Origin: Saccharothrix longispora
GTDB lineage: Bacteria; Actinomycetota; Actinomycetes; Mycobacteriales; Pseudonocardiaceae
Direction of reading: 5' to 3'
Length of the DNA: 64,000 nt
Assembly (NCBI RefSeq): GCF_030852425.1
Contig: NZ_NSDM01000006.1
Span: 124,001-188,000, forward strand
Shown: positions 44,847-53,185 of the stretch, piece by piece
How positions within the stretch are numbered: position 1 is the first letter of the stretch
Layout: each line of letters starts with the position of its first letter
Made by a program: the position numbers and the translations under genes
Notes under the pieces: generated by a model
Told to the model about the DNA's origin: nothing
Databases searched by the model: none
Seen by the model: the letters and a program-made list of their open reading frames with translations, nothing else

Positions 44847-45311
44847 TCACCCGGTCGGCTGATGTCGGACCGGACGTGCCCCGCACGCCGGCCGGGGCAC
44901 GCGGTGCACGGCGCGGGCGGCGGCGGCGAGCCTCGCCGAGACCTCCTGCTCCTGCCACACCACCACGTCGAACGTGCCCAGGTCGCGCAGCGCGGTGAAC
45001 CCGTGGTCGGCCGAGGCCACCACGAACGAGCGGCAGCCTCGGTCGTGGGCGTAGCGGGCGTGGGCTAACAGCACCTTCTCGGCCGCGTCGGTGCCGGGCG
45101 GCACGACCCACGTGCACACGCCCATCTCGGCGAGCACGCTCACCACGCGGTCCCCTGCGGGGTCCTGGCGGCTGTAGCCCGCCATGGCGTGGTGCACCGG
45201 CCCCGCGGCGGCCAGGAGGGCGCCGATGCGCGAGCGCACCAGGCCGGGGCTCGGGTTCACCGGCCCGACCACGTTCTCCACGTCGATCAGCAGCACCTTC
45301 GTCTCGCTCAC
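44847..45311 (-). CDS. NYN/PIN-like domain protein
   Basis: 154-residue protein with the NYN-domain pattern: LLIDVENVVG at the start (first acidic residue), AGYSRQDP near 46, AEKVLLAHARYAHDRGC near 80 and FVVASADHGFTALRDLG near 97 (second acidic group), ending in a basic tail. NYN proteins are predicted metal-dependent RNases or RNA-processing factors. GTG start with GGGAG almost abutting it, so the exact start is uncertain. 140 bp without features separate it from the DinB-like gene. Confidence 0.75.
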   Translation of the reverse strand: MSETKVLLIDVENVVGPVNPSPGLVRSRIGALLAAAGPVHHAMAGYSRQDPAGDRVVSVLAEMGVCTWVVPPGTDAAEKVLLAHARYAHDRGCRSFVVASADHGFTALRDLGTFDVVVWQEQEVSARLAAAARAVHRVPRPACGARPVRHQPTG

Positions 45312-45451
45312 CTCCCGATCTTCGACCTGGGACGGCGTGCGCGGTGGGACCACAACCCCATCAGGTGACCGGATGCGCGCCGCACCCACGCGGTCGGGGA
45401 ACCGGGCGCGCGGCCCGGCCGGCGTCGGGGCCGACGACGGGGTCCGGGGAC

Positions 45452-45934
45452 TCACCGCACGGCGGCCCGGAGGAGGCGCAGCTGGCCGATCTCGGTCACG
45501 TTCTTCATCAGCTCGGCGTTCACCCACGCCACCACGTGCCCGACCGTCCGGTCCGGCCACGGGAACGTGGACGGCGCGGTCAGGTCGAGCGTCGGCAGCA
45601 GCGTCGACCACTCGTCGCGCATGGCGCGCAACCAGTCCACCACCCGCTCGGGACCGGGCCACACCACCTCCGCGCGGTCGCGGGGTCGACGACCCGCCGC
45701 GTGGTCGATCGCGACGGACCACCACCACCCGATGTGCCAGGACACCCACGCGATGGTGGGCACCGGCACGGGGTCGGGTTCCGACTCCGCCCAGTCCGGC
45801 ACGCCGTCCCGGATCGTCCACACCAGGTCCGCCGGCTCCCACAGGTGGTCCCCGGGCACCAGCCGTTCCAGGTGGTACTCGAACAACCCCCAGGTGAGGT
45901 CGAACTGCCAGTGCAGGAGCTCGCGATCGGCCAC
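45452..45934 (-). CDS. DinB-like four-helix metal-site protein
   Basis: 160-residue protein resembling the DinB/YfiT-like putative metalloenzyme superfamily: HWQFDLTWGLFEYHL near 8, SWHIGWWWSVAIDHA near 62 and TVGHVVAWVNAELMKN near 130. His residues in these three helices could bind one metal. Members act in mycothiol- or bacillithiol-dependent reactions or are uncharacterised. GTG at 45934 was chosen because upstream sequence lacks protein character. Monocistronic; 272 bp to the divergent gene hold no obvious signal. Confidence 0.72.
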   Translation of the reverse strand: MADRELLHWQFDLTWGLFEYHLERLVPGDHLWEPADLVWTIRDGVPDWAESEPDPVPVPTIAWVSWHIGWWWSVAIDHAAGRRPRDRAEVVWPGPERVVDWLRAMRDEWSTLLPTLDLTAPSTFPWPDRTVGHVVAWVNAELMKNVTEIGQLRLLRAAVR

Positions 45935-46206
45935 CCCCCAATCCTGCCGGCGGCCGGCGGTCGCCGGCTCGACGACCGCCGTGAACCACACCGCACCGAC
46001 AGGAGCCCGGCGACCGGACGGCCCGGGGCGGCACGACGCCGGCCGCCGCTTCACGGGACCGGACCACCCGCCTGTGGTACACCGACCACGACGAGGTGAT
46101 CAGCTCGTCCGCGCCGCGTCGACGCGAGGACGTCCGGACGGGGCCGGGAGCGGTCCCTGCCGGACCTGCCGCGCGGGGAGGCGTGCCGGGGGTGGAGGGG
46201 GAGCAC

Positions 46207-47051
46207 GTGGACGTGGACCGGTGGACGTCGACGGCAGCCGACAGGGCGGCGCTGAGGGCCCGCGCGGACCGGCTCCGCGCACTGCACCGCGGTGAGGTGC
46301 TGGTGCTGCCCAACGTCTGGGACGCGGCCAGTGCGGCGATCGTGGCCGGCGCGGGTTTCCCCGCCGTGGCCACCGCCGGCGCCGCGGTCTCGGCGGCGCT
46401 CGGCCACCCCGACGGCGAGGGCGCGTCGTGGCAGGAGATGTTCGCCGCCGCCGGACGGGTCGTCCGGGCGGTGCGGGTCCCGGTCACGGTGGACGCCGAG
46501 GCGGGGTACGGCCTGTCGCCGCGCGAGCTGGTGCACCGGCTGCTGGAGATCGGCGCGGTCGGCTGCAACCTGGAGGACACCGACCACCGGCGGGCGGTCT
46601 GGCGGACGCCGGCGCGCACGCCCGGTGGCTGGCGGAGGTGCGCGAGGCGGCGGACGACGCCGGGGTCCCGATCGTGGTCAACGCCCGCGTGGACGTGTTC
46701 CTGCCCGACGCGGGGGTGCCCGGACCGGACCGGCTCGCGGAGGCCGTGCGGCGGGGGCGGCTGTACCTGGAGGCCGGCGCCGACTGCGTCTACCCGATCG
46801 GCGTGCGGCGCGAGGCCGACATCGCCGCGCTGGTCGCCGAGCTGCCCGGCCCGGTCAACGGCAACACCGGCGACGAGCTGGACCTGGGGACGCTGCGGGC
46901 GGTGGGTGTGGCGCGGGTGTCGTACGGCCCGCGCTTCCACCGCGCCGCCATGGCCGGTCTGAAGGCCGCGGTGGAGGAGCTGCGCCAGGTCGGCCCCGTG
47001 GTCGCCCCGCCGGACGGCGACGGCGGCCGGGGTGTCAGGCCGGACCGGTGA
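46207..47051 (+). pseudogene. Isocitrate lyase/PEP-mutase family gene with one frameshift
   Basis: Encodes a PEP phosphomutase/isocitrate-lyase superfamily protein (about 281 residues if repaired): VLPNVWDAASAAIVAGAGFP near 37, the AALGHPDGEGASW loop, VTVDAEAGYG (metal-site acidic residues) and GCNLEDTD, then ending ARVSYGPRFHRAAM. The first part reads in one frame to about 46595 and the rest in another. One missing G in GGGCGGTCT would restore DTDHRRAGLADAGAHARWL. GTG at 46207 has GGAGGGGGAG upstream. Everything except this one base is well preserved, so a base-calling error or very recent mutation is likely. Likely carboxyphosphonoenolpyruvate mutase/2-methylisocitrate-lyase-like. Confidence 0.85.
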
Positions 47052-47331
47052 GCCGCAGGCGGAACCGGGTGCGGGTCTCCTCGACCCGGTGCCCCTCGCC
47101 GCACGTCAGGGGCGCGTCCTCGGCGGCGTCGGCGAAGCGGTAGACGGACGCCGGGCACGGGGGTTCCGGGCAGCGCCCGAGGTAGGTGCTGTGGCCCGCG
47201 GTGGCCCGCGAGTTGCCGGGCGCCCCCACGCCCCAGTCCGCCACGCCGGCCGCCGTGCCCAGCGGCACCGGACTGATCACCGGCGTGGTCGCCGTCGTCG
47301 TGCCGGACCCGGTCGTCGGTTCAGCGCCCAT
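47035..47331 (-). CDS. Small hypothetical protein
   Basis: 98-residue protein with Gly/Thr/Ala-rich N-terminal half (GSGTTTATTPVISPVP) and a C-terminal half holding Cys residues in RCPEPPCPAS and LTCGEGHRVEE. No signal peptide or known family recognised. ATG with GGGGGAG four bases upstream supports expression. Its 3' end overlaps the convergent lyase-family gene by 17 bases. It is divergent from the DeoR gene. Confidence 0.6.
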   Translation of the reverse strand: MGAEPTTGSGTTTATTPVISPVPLGTAAGVADWGVGAPGNSRATAGHSTYLGRCPEPPCPASVYRFADAAEDAPLTCGEGHRVEETRTRFRLRLTGPA

Positions 47332-47620
47332 GCACTCCCCCTAAACGATCCAACTGAGTTCGAACACCCTAAGGCAAGCGACGTCACAACGGTAACCGAA
47401 AGCGATCAGTGCAGGTGGAAACGTCGCACCCCTTGACTCAAGGTAATCAGAGGATGCCTCACTCCCGCTTCCGGTCGTGAAAGAACCGATCCAAGTCCTG
47501 TCGACAGACATCCTGATCCGATCACCCCGGATCGAGCCCCACCTCGTTGGTGCCGGTACCGGGATGACCGGAACAACATTTTTCTTGTTCGAACGCACAT
47601 CTTTTGCGACGATCGCTCAC
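47332..47620. promoter_or_regulatory. Divergent intergenic region with two GTTCGAAC palindromes
   Basis: A 289-bp region with lower GC content than its surroundings. Perfect GTTCGAAC palindromes lie at 47358-47365, near the minus-strand gene, and at 47587-47594, 27 bp before the DeoR start. They could be sites for the DeoR-family regulator. No gene is visible inside. Confidence 0.45.
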
Positions 47621-48397
47621 GTGAAGCTCCCGGACCGGCACCGCGTGATCGTCGGCCGGCTCCGCTCCGACACCCGGGTGTCGGTCGCGGAGCTGGCGGC
47701 GGCCACCGGGGCCTCGGAGATGACGATCCGCCGCGACCTCGACCTGCTCGCGGCGGCCGGCGTGCTGCGGCGCGTGCACGGCGGGGCGGTCCTGACCAGC
47801 CCGGCGGGCGTCGAGCCGCCGTTCACCGCGCGCACGGCGACCGCCGCCGACGCCAAGCGCGCCATCGCGGCCGCCGCCGTCGACCTCGTCCGCGACGGCG
47901 AGACGATCGTGCTGGACAGCGGCACGACCGCGCTGGAGGTCGCGAAGCTGCTGCGGGACCGGAAGGTCACCGTGATGCCGCTGTCCCTGCACGCGGTGCG
48001 CGAACTGCTCGACGCGCCCGACGTGCGGCTGCTGCTGCCCGGCGGCGAACCCCGACCGGGCGAGCTGGCGCTGGTCGGCCCGCTGGCGCTGGCGTCGCTG
48101 CGGGCGCTGCGCTTCGACGTGGCCGTGCTGTCGCCGTGCGCGCTCGGCCTGGACAGCGGCCTGACCGCGCACACCCTGGCCGACGCGGAGGTCAAGCAGC
48201 AGGCCATGGCGGTGTCCTCGCGCACCGTCGTGCTGGCCGACGGCTCGAAGTTCGACCGCACCGCGCTCGCCCACGTCTGCACCGTCGACCGCCCCGACGT
48301 GCTGGTCACCGATTCCGGAGCCCCCGAGGAGGTGCGGCGCGAACTGGCCGCGCGCGGGGTGCTCGTGCACGTAGCCGAACCACTGGAGACCCCGTGA
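47621..48397 (+). CDS. DeoR-family transcriptional regulator
   Basis: 258-residue regulator with an N-terminal DeoR helix-turn-helix (DRHRVIVGRLRSD, VSVAELAAATGASEMTIRRDL near 20, HGGAVL near 60) and a C-terminal sugar-phosphate-sensing domain (VLDSGTTALEVAKLL near 98, ALGLDSGLTAHT near 180, VVLADGSKFD near 203). GTG at 47621 gives the family-length N-terminus; an in-frame upstream extension lacks character. Its stop overlaps the MFS start as GTGA, so it probably controls that transporter in response to a phosphorylated metabolite. Confidence 0.92.
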   Translation: MKLPDRHRVIVGRLRSDTRVSVAELAAATGASEMTIRRDLDLLAAAGVLRRVHGGAVLTSPAGVEPPFTARTATAADAKRAIAAAAVDLVRDGETIVLDSGTTALEVAKLLRDRKVTVMPLSLHAVRELLDAPDVRLLLPGGEPRPGELALVGPLALASLRALRFDVAVLSPCALGLDSGLTAHTLADAEVKQQAMAVSSRTVVLADGSKFDRTALAHVCTVDRPDVLVTDSGAPEEVRRELAARGVLVHVAEPLETP

Positions 48398-49575
48398 CGA
48401 CCCCCCTGCCGCGCGCCGCCCGCGTCGCGACCTGGATCTACTTCACCCTCAACGGGTTCGCCATGGGCCTGTGGGTGGTGCACATCCCCGTCGTGGAGGA
48501 CGCCGCCGACATCTCGCACAGCACCCTGGGCGGGCTGCTGCTCGTGCTCGGCGCGGCGGCGTTCGCCGGCATGCAGGTCGCCGGTCCGCTGGCCGACCGG
48601 GTCGGGCAGCGGAAGCTCCTGCCCGCGGCGGGCGTGCTGCTCGGCGTCGCGCTGTTCTTCCCGGGCCTGGCGGACTCGTGGTGGACGTTGGGGTTGGCGC
48701 TGGTGTGCTTCGGCTTCGGCAACGGCACCATCGACGTGGCGATGAACTCGCACGCCGTGGTCGTCGAACGCGCCTACCCTCGGCCGATCATGGCCTCGTT
48801 CCACGCGATGTGGTCGATCGGCGGCGCGTTCGCGGCGCTGGTCGGCGCGGTCACCCTCGGCGCGGACGTGCCCACCGCGGTGACGCTGAGCGCGTGCGGC
48901 GCGTTCACGATCGTGGTGTCGCTGCTGACCGGCCGGTTCCTGGTGGACGGGCGCCCCGAGCCCGGGGAGGCCGCGTCGGCGGCGACCCCGACGGCCAAGC
49001 CGACGACGAAGCTGGTCTGGCTGCTGGGCGCGATCGCGTTCGCGATGATGCTCGCCGAGGGCGTGGCCAACGACTGGGCCGCCCTGCACGCCGAGGACGT
49101 CCTGGGCACGTCGACCAGCACGGCGGCGTTCGCGTACGGCTCGTTCGCGGTGGCCATGACCGTGGGCCGCTTCGCCACCGACCGGGTGTCCGCGCTGGTC
49201 GGGCCGGTCGCGATCGTGCGCCACGGCGCGGCGCTGGCGACATTCGGCCTGGCGCTGGTGGTGGTCGTCCCGTGGTTGCCGGTGGCGCTGCTGGGCTGGG
49301 CCCTGTTCGGCCTGGGCCTGTCCGGCAGCGTGCCGCAGCTCTTCAGCGCCGCGGGCAACCTGGACCAGCGCTCGTCCGGCGCGCTGATGGCCCGCGTGGT
49401 GGGCCTCGGCTACGTGGGCCTGCTGGCCGGTCCGGCGCTGATCGGCGGCCTGGCGCACTGGATTCCGCTGAACGTGGCGTTCATCGTGCCGGTGGCGCTG
49501 TGCCTGGTGGCGGTGGTGTTCGCGGGTGTCCTCGCGCCGCGGGCGGTCGAGGCGGAGGTGCCCGTCGGCCGGTAG
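48394..49575 (+). CDS. MFS transporter
   Basis: 393-residue major facilitator with 12 predicted helices, the motif-A-like loop GPLADRVGQRKLLP near 65 and a central hydrophilic loop rich in Ala/Thr/Pro (about 190-205). FNGxxxxxW-type N-terminus (TLNGFAMGLWVVHIP) resembles the sugar/inner-membrane YbjJ-type group. GTG start on a GTGA overlap with the DeoR gene. Substrate unknown; the linked regulator hints at a sugar or sugar-derived compound. Confidence 0.88.
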   Translation: MTTPLPRAARVATWIYFTLNGFAMGLWVVHIPVVEDAADISHSTLGGLLLVLGAAAFAGMQVAGPLADRVGQRKLLPAAGVLLGVALFFPGLADSWWTLGLALVCFGFGNGTIDVAMNSHAVVVERAYPRPIMASFHAMWSIGGAFAALVGAVTLGADVPTAVTLSACGAFTIVVSLLTGRFLVDGRPEPGEAASAATPTAKPTTKLVWLLGAIAFAMMLAEGVANDWAALHAEDVLGTSTSTAAFAYGSFAVAMTVGRFATDRVSALVGPVAIVRHGAALATFGLALVVVVPWLPVALLGWALFGLGLSGSVPQLFSAAGNLDQRSSGALMARVVGLGYVGLLAGPALIGGLAHWIPLNVAFIVPVALCLVAVVFAGVLAPRAVEAEVPVGR

Positions 49576-49605
49576 CCGCGGCCGCTTCCGCTTCTCGCGG
49601 CCGAC

Positions 49606-50559
49606 CTACTTCTCGCAGCCGACGCCGTCCCCGTCCGAGTCCAGGCCGTACACGTCGGGGCCGATGACGGTGATCGGGCCGGTCACGTACGCCGGGCCGT
49701 TGCCGCTGCCGGGCTTGCAGTCGACGTCGCTCGCGATGGGCACGCACGGCGTGTAGCCGGCGTGGCAGCCCTGGACGGGCGCCGGAGCGGGGGCGGGCGG
49801 CGCCGGCTGCGGGTTCGGCCGCGGCTGGGGCTGCGGGTTCGGCTGGGGTTCGGGCTGGGCGGGCGGCGGCGGGGCGGTCGTCGTGGTCGTCGTGCTGGTG
49901 GTGGTCGTGGGCGTGCTGGTGGTGGTCGTGGGCGTGGTGGTCGTCGTGCGGGCGGCGGTGGTGATGTCGGCGGCGGTGTTGGCGGTGGACGGCGACTCCT
50001 TGTCCGCCAGCGCCCCGATGAGGACGAACACGAACACCACGGCCGCCGCCGCGATCCACACGGGCCGGCGCGACGGCCGTGCCGCCGGGGCGGGTGCCGG
50101 CAGGGGCGGCGGCGCGAACACGGCGGTCGGCTCCTGCCGCAACGGCACGACGCCGCTCGTGTCGCGCGGCAGGCGGAGCACGACCTCCAGCCCACGCACA
50201 CCGGCCCGCACCGCGGCCTCGCACCCCGGCCGCGCGCCCCGCCCGGTCACCTGCGCGACCAGTCCCGCGTAGCGCTGCGACATCAGGTGCGTCAGCTCGC
50301 CGACCCGCCGGCCGTCCAGCCGCACCTCGACGGCCCGCTCCCCCTGGTGCCTGCCGGACGCGATGGTGCACCAGGCCAGTTCGACGGCCACCCGCCGCTC
50401 CCGCCCCGGCGCGACGGCGTAGGGGGCCAACGCGTCCTGGTGGTGCTCCTCGCGGGTCACCGTCACGGTCACCTCGGCCTGGAGCACGACCAGGCCGGCC
50501 GACGAGTTCTCGATCACTGTGCGCTCCAGGGTGGACTGAACGGGTGTTAGGCCGTTCAT
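49606..50559 (-). CDS. Membrane protein with C-terminal Excalibur calcium-binding domain
   Basis: 317-residue protein: an N-terminal domain (about 1-125), a transmembrane helix near 165-185 (VWIAAAAVVFVFVLIGALA), a long Thr-rich then Pro/Gln-rich linker, and a C-terminal Excalibur domain ending LDSDGDGVGCEK, with Cys residues at CHAGYTPC and DCKPG. The DxDxDGxxCE motif is the Excalibur signature and should sit outside the cell. ATG at 50559 is used; GTG at 50613 would add 18 residues and place a repeat element inside the gene. The N-terminal domain has no recognised family. Confidence 0.8.
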   Translation of the reverse strand: MNGLTPVQSTLERTVIENSSAGLVVLQAEVTVTVTREEHHQDALAPYAVAPGRERRVAVELAWCTIASGRHQGERAVEVRLDGRRVGELTHLMSQRYAGLVAQVTGRGARPGCEAAVRAGVRGLEVVLRLPRDTSGVVPLRQEPTAVFAPPPLPAPAPAARPSRRPVWIAAAAVVFVFVLIGALADKESPSTANTAADITTAARTTTTTPTTTTSTPTTTTSTTTTTTAPPPPAQPEPQPNPQPQPRPNPQPAPPAPAPAPVQGCHAGYTPCVPIASDVDCKPGSGNGPAYVTGPITVIGPDVYGLDSDGDGVGCEK

Positions 50560-50604
50560 CGCAATGCGCGACACCGCGTTACGGTCGGACACACAGCGCA
50601 GTGG

Positions 50605-50647
50605 ATCACTCACCTAAGGGCGATCTGCATCACTCACCTATAGGTGA
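50605..50647. promoter_or_regulatory. Direct repeats and 14-bp palindrome upstream of the Excalibur gene
   Basis: ATCACTCACCTA occurs at 50605-50616 and 50629-50640, 24 bp apart. The second copy runs into TCACCTATAGGTGA (50634-50647), a perfect palindrome. They sit between the oxidoreductase stop and the Excalibur gene and look like an operator or a duplicated promoter element. Confidence 0.6.
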
Positions 50648-50665
50648 CCGGTCCGGCGAGGGAGG

Positions 50666-51592
50666 TCAACGCACCCGGAGCACGTGCTTGCCGCGCCCGC
50701 CGCCGGTCTCCAGCGCCCGGTGCGCGGTCGCGGCGCCGGAGAGCGGGTGGACGGTGTCCACGAGCGGCTCGACCGAGCCGTCCTCCACCAGCGCGGTCAG
50801 GTCGGCGAACAGGTCGGTCCTCGGGTTGCCGCTGAAGAACCGCGCGCGGCGGGGGCCGAGGGCGGTCGAGGCGAGCAGGTAGCCGACGTCGGCCGCCGAG
50901 CGGAACGCGATGGCGACCATGCGGCCTCCCGGCCGGAGCAGGCGGCGGTAGGCGCGGAGGTCGCTGCCGTGCGTGTCCAGGACCACGTCGAACGTGCCCA
51001 GGTCCGCCGGGTCGGTGCGGTAGTCGACGGCCTCGTCGGCGCCCAGCGAGCGGGCGAGGTCCAGGTTGGCCGCGGACGCCAGGGCGGTGACGTGCGCGCC
51101 GTACGCGCGCCCCAACTGGACGGCGACGTGGCCCACGCCGCCGGTGGCGCCGCGCACGAGGAGGCGTTCCCCGGGGCGCAGTCGGGCCTTGTCGCGCAAC
51201 GCCGTGACGGCCGTGGTGCCGACGCCGGGCAGGGCGGCGGCCCGCACGAGGTCCAGGCCGGCGGGGGCGGTCGCCACCTGGCGGGGGTGGACGGCGACGT
51301 ACTCGGCCGCGCTGCCGAACGTGCCCCTGGGCAGCGCTCCCCAGACGGGCGTGCCGGGCGCGAAGCCCGGACCGGACACGACCTCGCCGGCGAAGTCCAC
51401 GCCCGTGCGCTTGGGGAAGCGCGGCCCCAGCACGAGCTTCAACCCGCCGGCGCGGGCGGTCGGCTCGCCGCCGTTGACGCTGGCCGCGTGCACCCGCACC
51501 AGCAGGTGACCGGGTTTCACCACCGGGTCGGGCACGGTGCCCTCGTACAGGACCTCCGGCGGTCCGTACCGGTCGAACAGCACTGCCCTCAT
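50666..51592 (-). CDS. Zinc-independent NADPH:quinone-oxidoreductase-like MDR protein
   Basis: 308-residue medium-chain reductase of the quinone-oxidoreductase group: N-terminal MRAVLFDRYGPPEVL, VRVHAASVNGGEPTARAG near 42, GVDFAGEVV near 70, the NADPH motif VRGATGGVGHVAVQLGRA near 145 and a C-terminal HRALETGGGRGKHVLRV. No structural zinc Cys cluster is present. Likely reduces quinones or enals. ATG with GGAGGG upstream. Divergent from a TetR gene with a shared 26-bp inverted repeat, so it is probably induced by an electrophile or drug. Confidence 0.9.
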   Translation of the reverse strand: MRAVLFDRYGPPEVLYEGTVPDPVVKPGHLLVRVHAASVNGGEPTARAGGLKLVLGPRFPKRTGVDFAGEVVSGPGFAPGTPVWGALPRGTFGSAAEYVAVHPRQVATAPAGLDLVRAAALPGVGTTAVTALRDKARLRPGERLLVRGATGGVGHVAVQLGRAYGAHVTALASAANLDLARSLGADEAVDYRTDPADLGTFDVVLDTHGSDLRAYRRLLRPGGRMVAIAFRSAADVGYLLASTALGPRRARFFSGNPRTDLFADLTALVEDGSVEPLVDTVHPLSGAATAHRALETGGGRGKHVLRVR

Positions 51593-51606
51593 CACGGCCC
51601 TCCGGG

Positions 51607-51632
51607 CGAAGTGGAACGCACCTTCCACTTCG
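51607..51632. promoter_or_regulatory. TetR operator between oxidoreductase and TetR genes
   Basis: Perfect ten-base arms CGAAGTGGAA and TTCCACTTCG around CGCACC, starting 15 bp upstream of the oxidoreductase ATG. A related CTCCACTT/AAAGTGAG pair occurs at about 51660-51680 next to the TetR start. Confidence 0.75.
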
Positions 51633-51684
51633 ACGCTAACACGGTAACCGGAGAGCCCACTCCACTTGCCGTAAAGTGAGGGAC

Positions 51685-52302
51685 ATGGCTGGTGGGACCA
51701 CCCGGTTGCGCGCGGACGCGCAGCACAACCGCGACCGCGTCGTGGCCGCCGCGCGGGAGGCGTTCGCGGAGCACGGCCTGACCGCGTCCATGTCCGGCAT
51801 CGCCCGCCGCGCCGGCGTGGGCGTGGCGACGCTCTACCGGCGCTTCCCCACCAGGCAGGCCCTGGTCACGGAGGTGTTCACCGACCAGCTGCACCACTGC
51901 ACGTCCGTGGTGCACGAGGCGCTGGACGACCCCGACCCGTGGCACGGGTTCTGCCGGGTGGTCACCGTGCTGTGCGAGATGCAGGCGCGGGACCGGGGGT
52001 TCAGCGCGGCGTTCCTCAGCGCGTTCCCCGACGCCGTGCCGGTGGACGAGCGGCGCGCGCGTGCCGTGGAGGCGTTCACCGCGCTGGCGGCCAGGGCCAA
52101 GGAGGCGGGCAGGTTGCGCCCCGACTTCGCGCTCGACGACCTCACCCTCGTGCTGATGGCCAACAACGGCCTGGTCACCGACTCGGTGGAGGCGGCGGTG
52201 GCGGCGTCGCGCCGCCTGGTCGCCTTCTTCCTCCAGGCGTTCCAGGCGAACGACCCGCTCCCGCCGCCGACCCCGCTGGGCCTGCTCGACGTGCTGGGCT
52301 GA
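51685..52302 (+). CDS. TetR-family transcriptional regulator
   Basis: 205-residue regulator with helix-turn-helix AREAFAEHGLTASMSGIARRAGVG near 20 (core MSGIARRAGVGVATLYRRF) and a C-terminal domain of the SBP/TetR_C_33-like type with two Cys. ATG at 51685 is eight bases after TAAAGT (51672-51677), so it may be leaderless; GTG at 51676 is an alternative. Divergent from the quinone-reductase-like gene it likely represses. Confidence 0.9.
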   Translation: MAGGTTRLRADAQHNRDRVVAAAREAFAEHGLTASMSGIARRAGVGVATLYRRFPTRQALVTEVFTDQLHHCTSVVHEALDDPDPWHGFCRVVTVLCEMQARDRGFSAAFLSAFPDAVPVDERRARAVEAFTALAARAKEAGRLRPDFALDDLTLVLMANNGLVTDSVEAAVAASRRLVAFFLQAFQANDPLPPPTPLGLLDVLG

Positions 52303-52315
52303 CCCGCCCCCCCGA

Positions 52316-53119
52316 TCAGCCCTGCTCCTGCTCGACCTGCCGGTTCCACTCGCCCTTGGACGACTGCCAGCCGTCCTCGTCCGCGCCGAGCCGCCAGTAC
52401 CCGGAGATCGACATCCGCTCCCGGGCCACGCCGCGCTCCAGCTTCAGGTGCCCGCGCAGCTCCTTGACCATGGTCGCCTCGCCGTGCACGAAGACCTGCA
52501 CCCCGTCGGCCGGGAAATCCAGCCCGCGCACCGCGTCCACGACCAGCCGCCCGCGCGTCCCGCCGGCGCGGTGCAGCCACCGCAGGTCCACCTCGCCCGC
52601 GCTGCGCACGACCTGCTCGTCGGCCGGCCCCTCGACCTCGACGAGCACCGTCGCGCGCGCACCCGCCGGCAACGCCTCCACGGCCGCCGCGATGGCCGGC
52701 CACGCGCTCTCGTCCCCCGCGAGCAGGTGCCAGGACGCCTCGGCGGACGGCGCGTACCCGCCGCCCGGACCGGCGAAGTGCAGCACGTCCCCGGGCTGCG
52801 CCTTGGCGGCCCACGGACCGGCGATCCCGTCGTCGCCGTGCACGACGAAGTCGATGGTCAGCTCCCGGGCCGCCGGGTCCCACGACCGCACGGTGTACGT
52901 GCGGGTCCTCGGCCACCGCTCGCGCGGGAACGACGCGCGCACCTCGCGCAGGTCGAACGGCTCGGGGTAGACCACGTCGGGCAGCGGGAAGACGAGCTTC
53001 ACGTAGCTGTCGGTGAACGGACCGGTCTCGAACCCGGCCAACCCCTCGCCGCCGAGGACCACGCGGACCATCTCCCGCGTGAGCCGTTCGGTCCGCGCGA
53101 CCCGTCCGTACAACGCCAT
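52316..53119 (-). CDS. Second siderophore-interacting protein (FAD/NAD(P)H reductase)
   Basis: 267-residue ViuB-type ferric-siderophore reductase: N-terminal FAD domain with TRTYTVRSWD near 93, then LLAGDESAWPAIAAAVEALP near 150 and VFVHGEATMVKELRGHL near 218, ending SGYWRLGADEDGWQSSKGEW. It is a paralogue of the enzyme at 11137-12003 but outside any siderophore cluster and with no iron box nearby. ATG start after GGAGCACGGGTC. Convergent with the TetR gene (13 bp) and divergent from the SARP. Confidence 0.9.
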   Translation of the reverse strand: MALYGRVARTERLTREMVRVVLGGEGLAGFETGPFTDSYVKLVFPLPDVVYPEPFDLREVRASFPRERWPRTRTYTVRSWDPAARELTIDFVVHGDDGIAGPWAAKAQPGDVLHFAGPGGGYAPSAEASWHLLAGDESAWPAIAAAVEALPAGARATVLVEVEGPADEQVVRSAGEVDLRWLHRAGGTRGRLVVDAVRGLDFPADGVQVFVHGEATMVKELRGHLKLERGVARERMSISGYWRLGADEDGWQSSKGEWNRQVEQEQG

Positions 53120-53172
53120 GACCCGTGCTCCGCTCGTCCATTCGGTCGGTCGTCCCCCACCGTACGCGTGAC

Positions 53173-53178
53173 TAGGAT
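53173..53178 (+). promoter_or_regulatory. -10 element of the SARP gene
   Basis: TAGGAT ends seven bases before the ATG at 53186, so the SARP transcript is probably leaderless. No ribosome-binding site precedes the ATG. Confidence 0.55.
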
Positions 53179-53185
53179 CAATTCG

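Noticed and set aside
47358-47594. Possible LexA (SOS) boxes because of TCGAAC
   Set aside because: Only GTTCGAAC palindromes are present; the second half-site at LexA spacing (TCGAAC, four bases, GTTCGA) is missing.
49870-49970. GTGGTCGTGGGC-like repeats resembling a minisatellite
   Set aside because: They encode the Thr-rich linker of the Excalibur-domain protein and are typical of secreted or membrane linkers.
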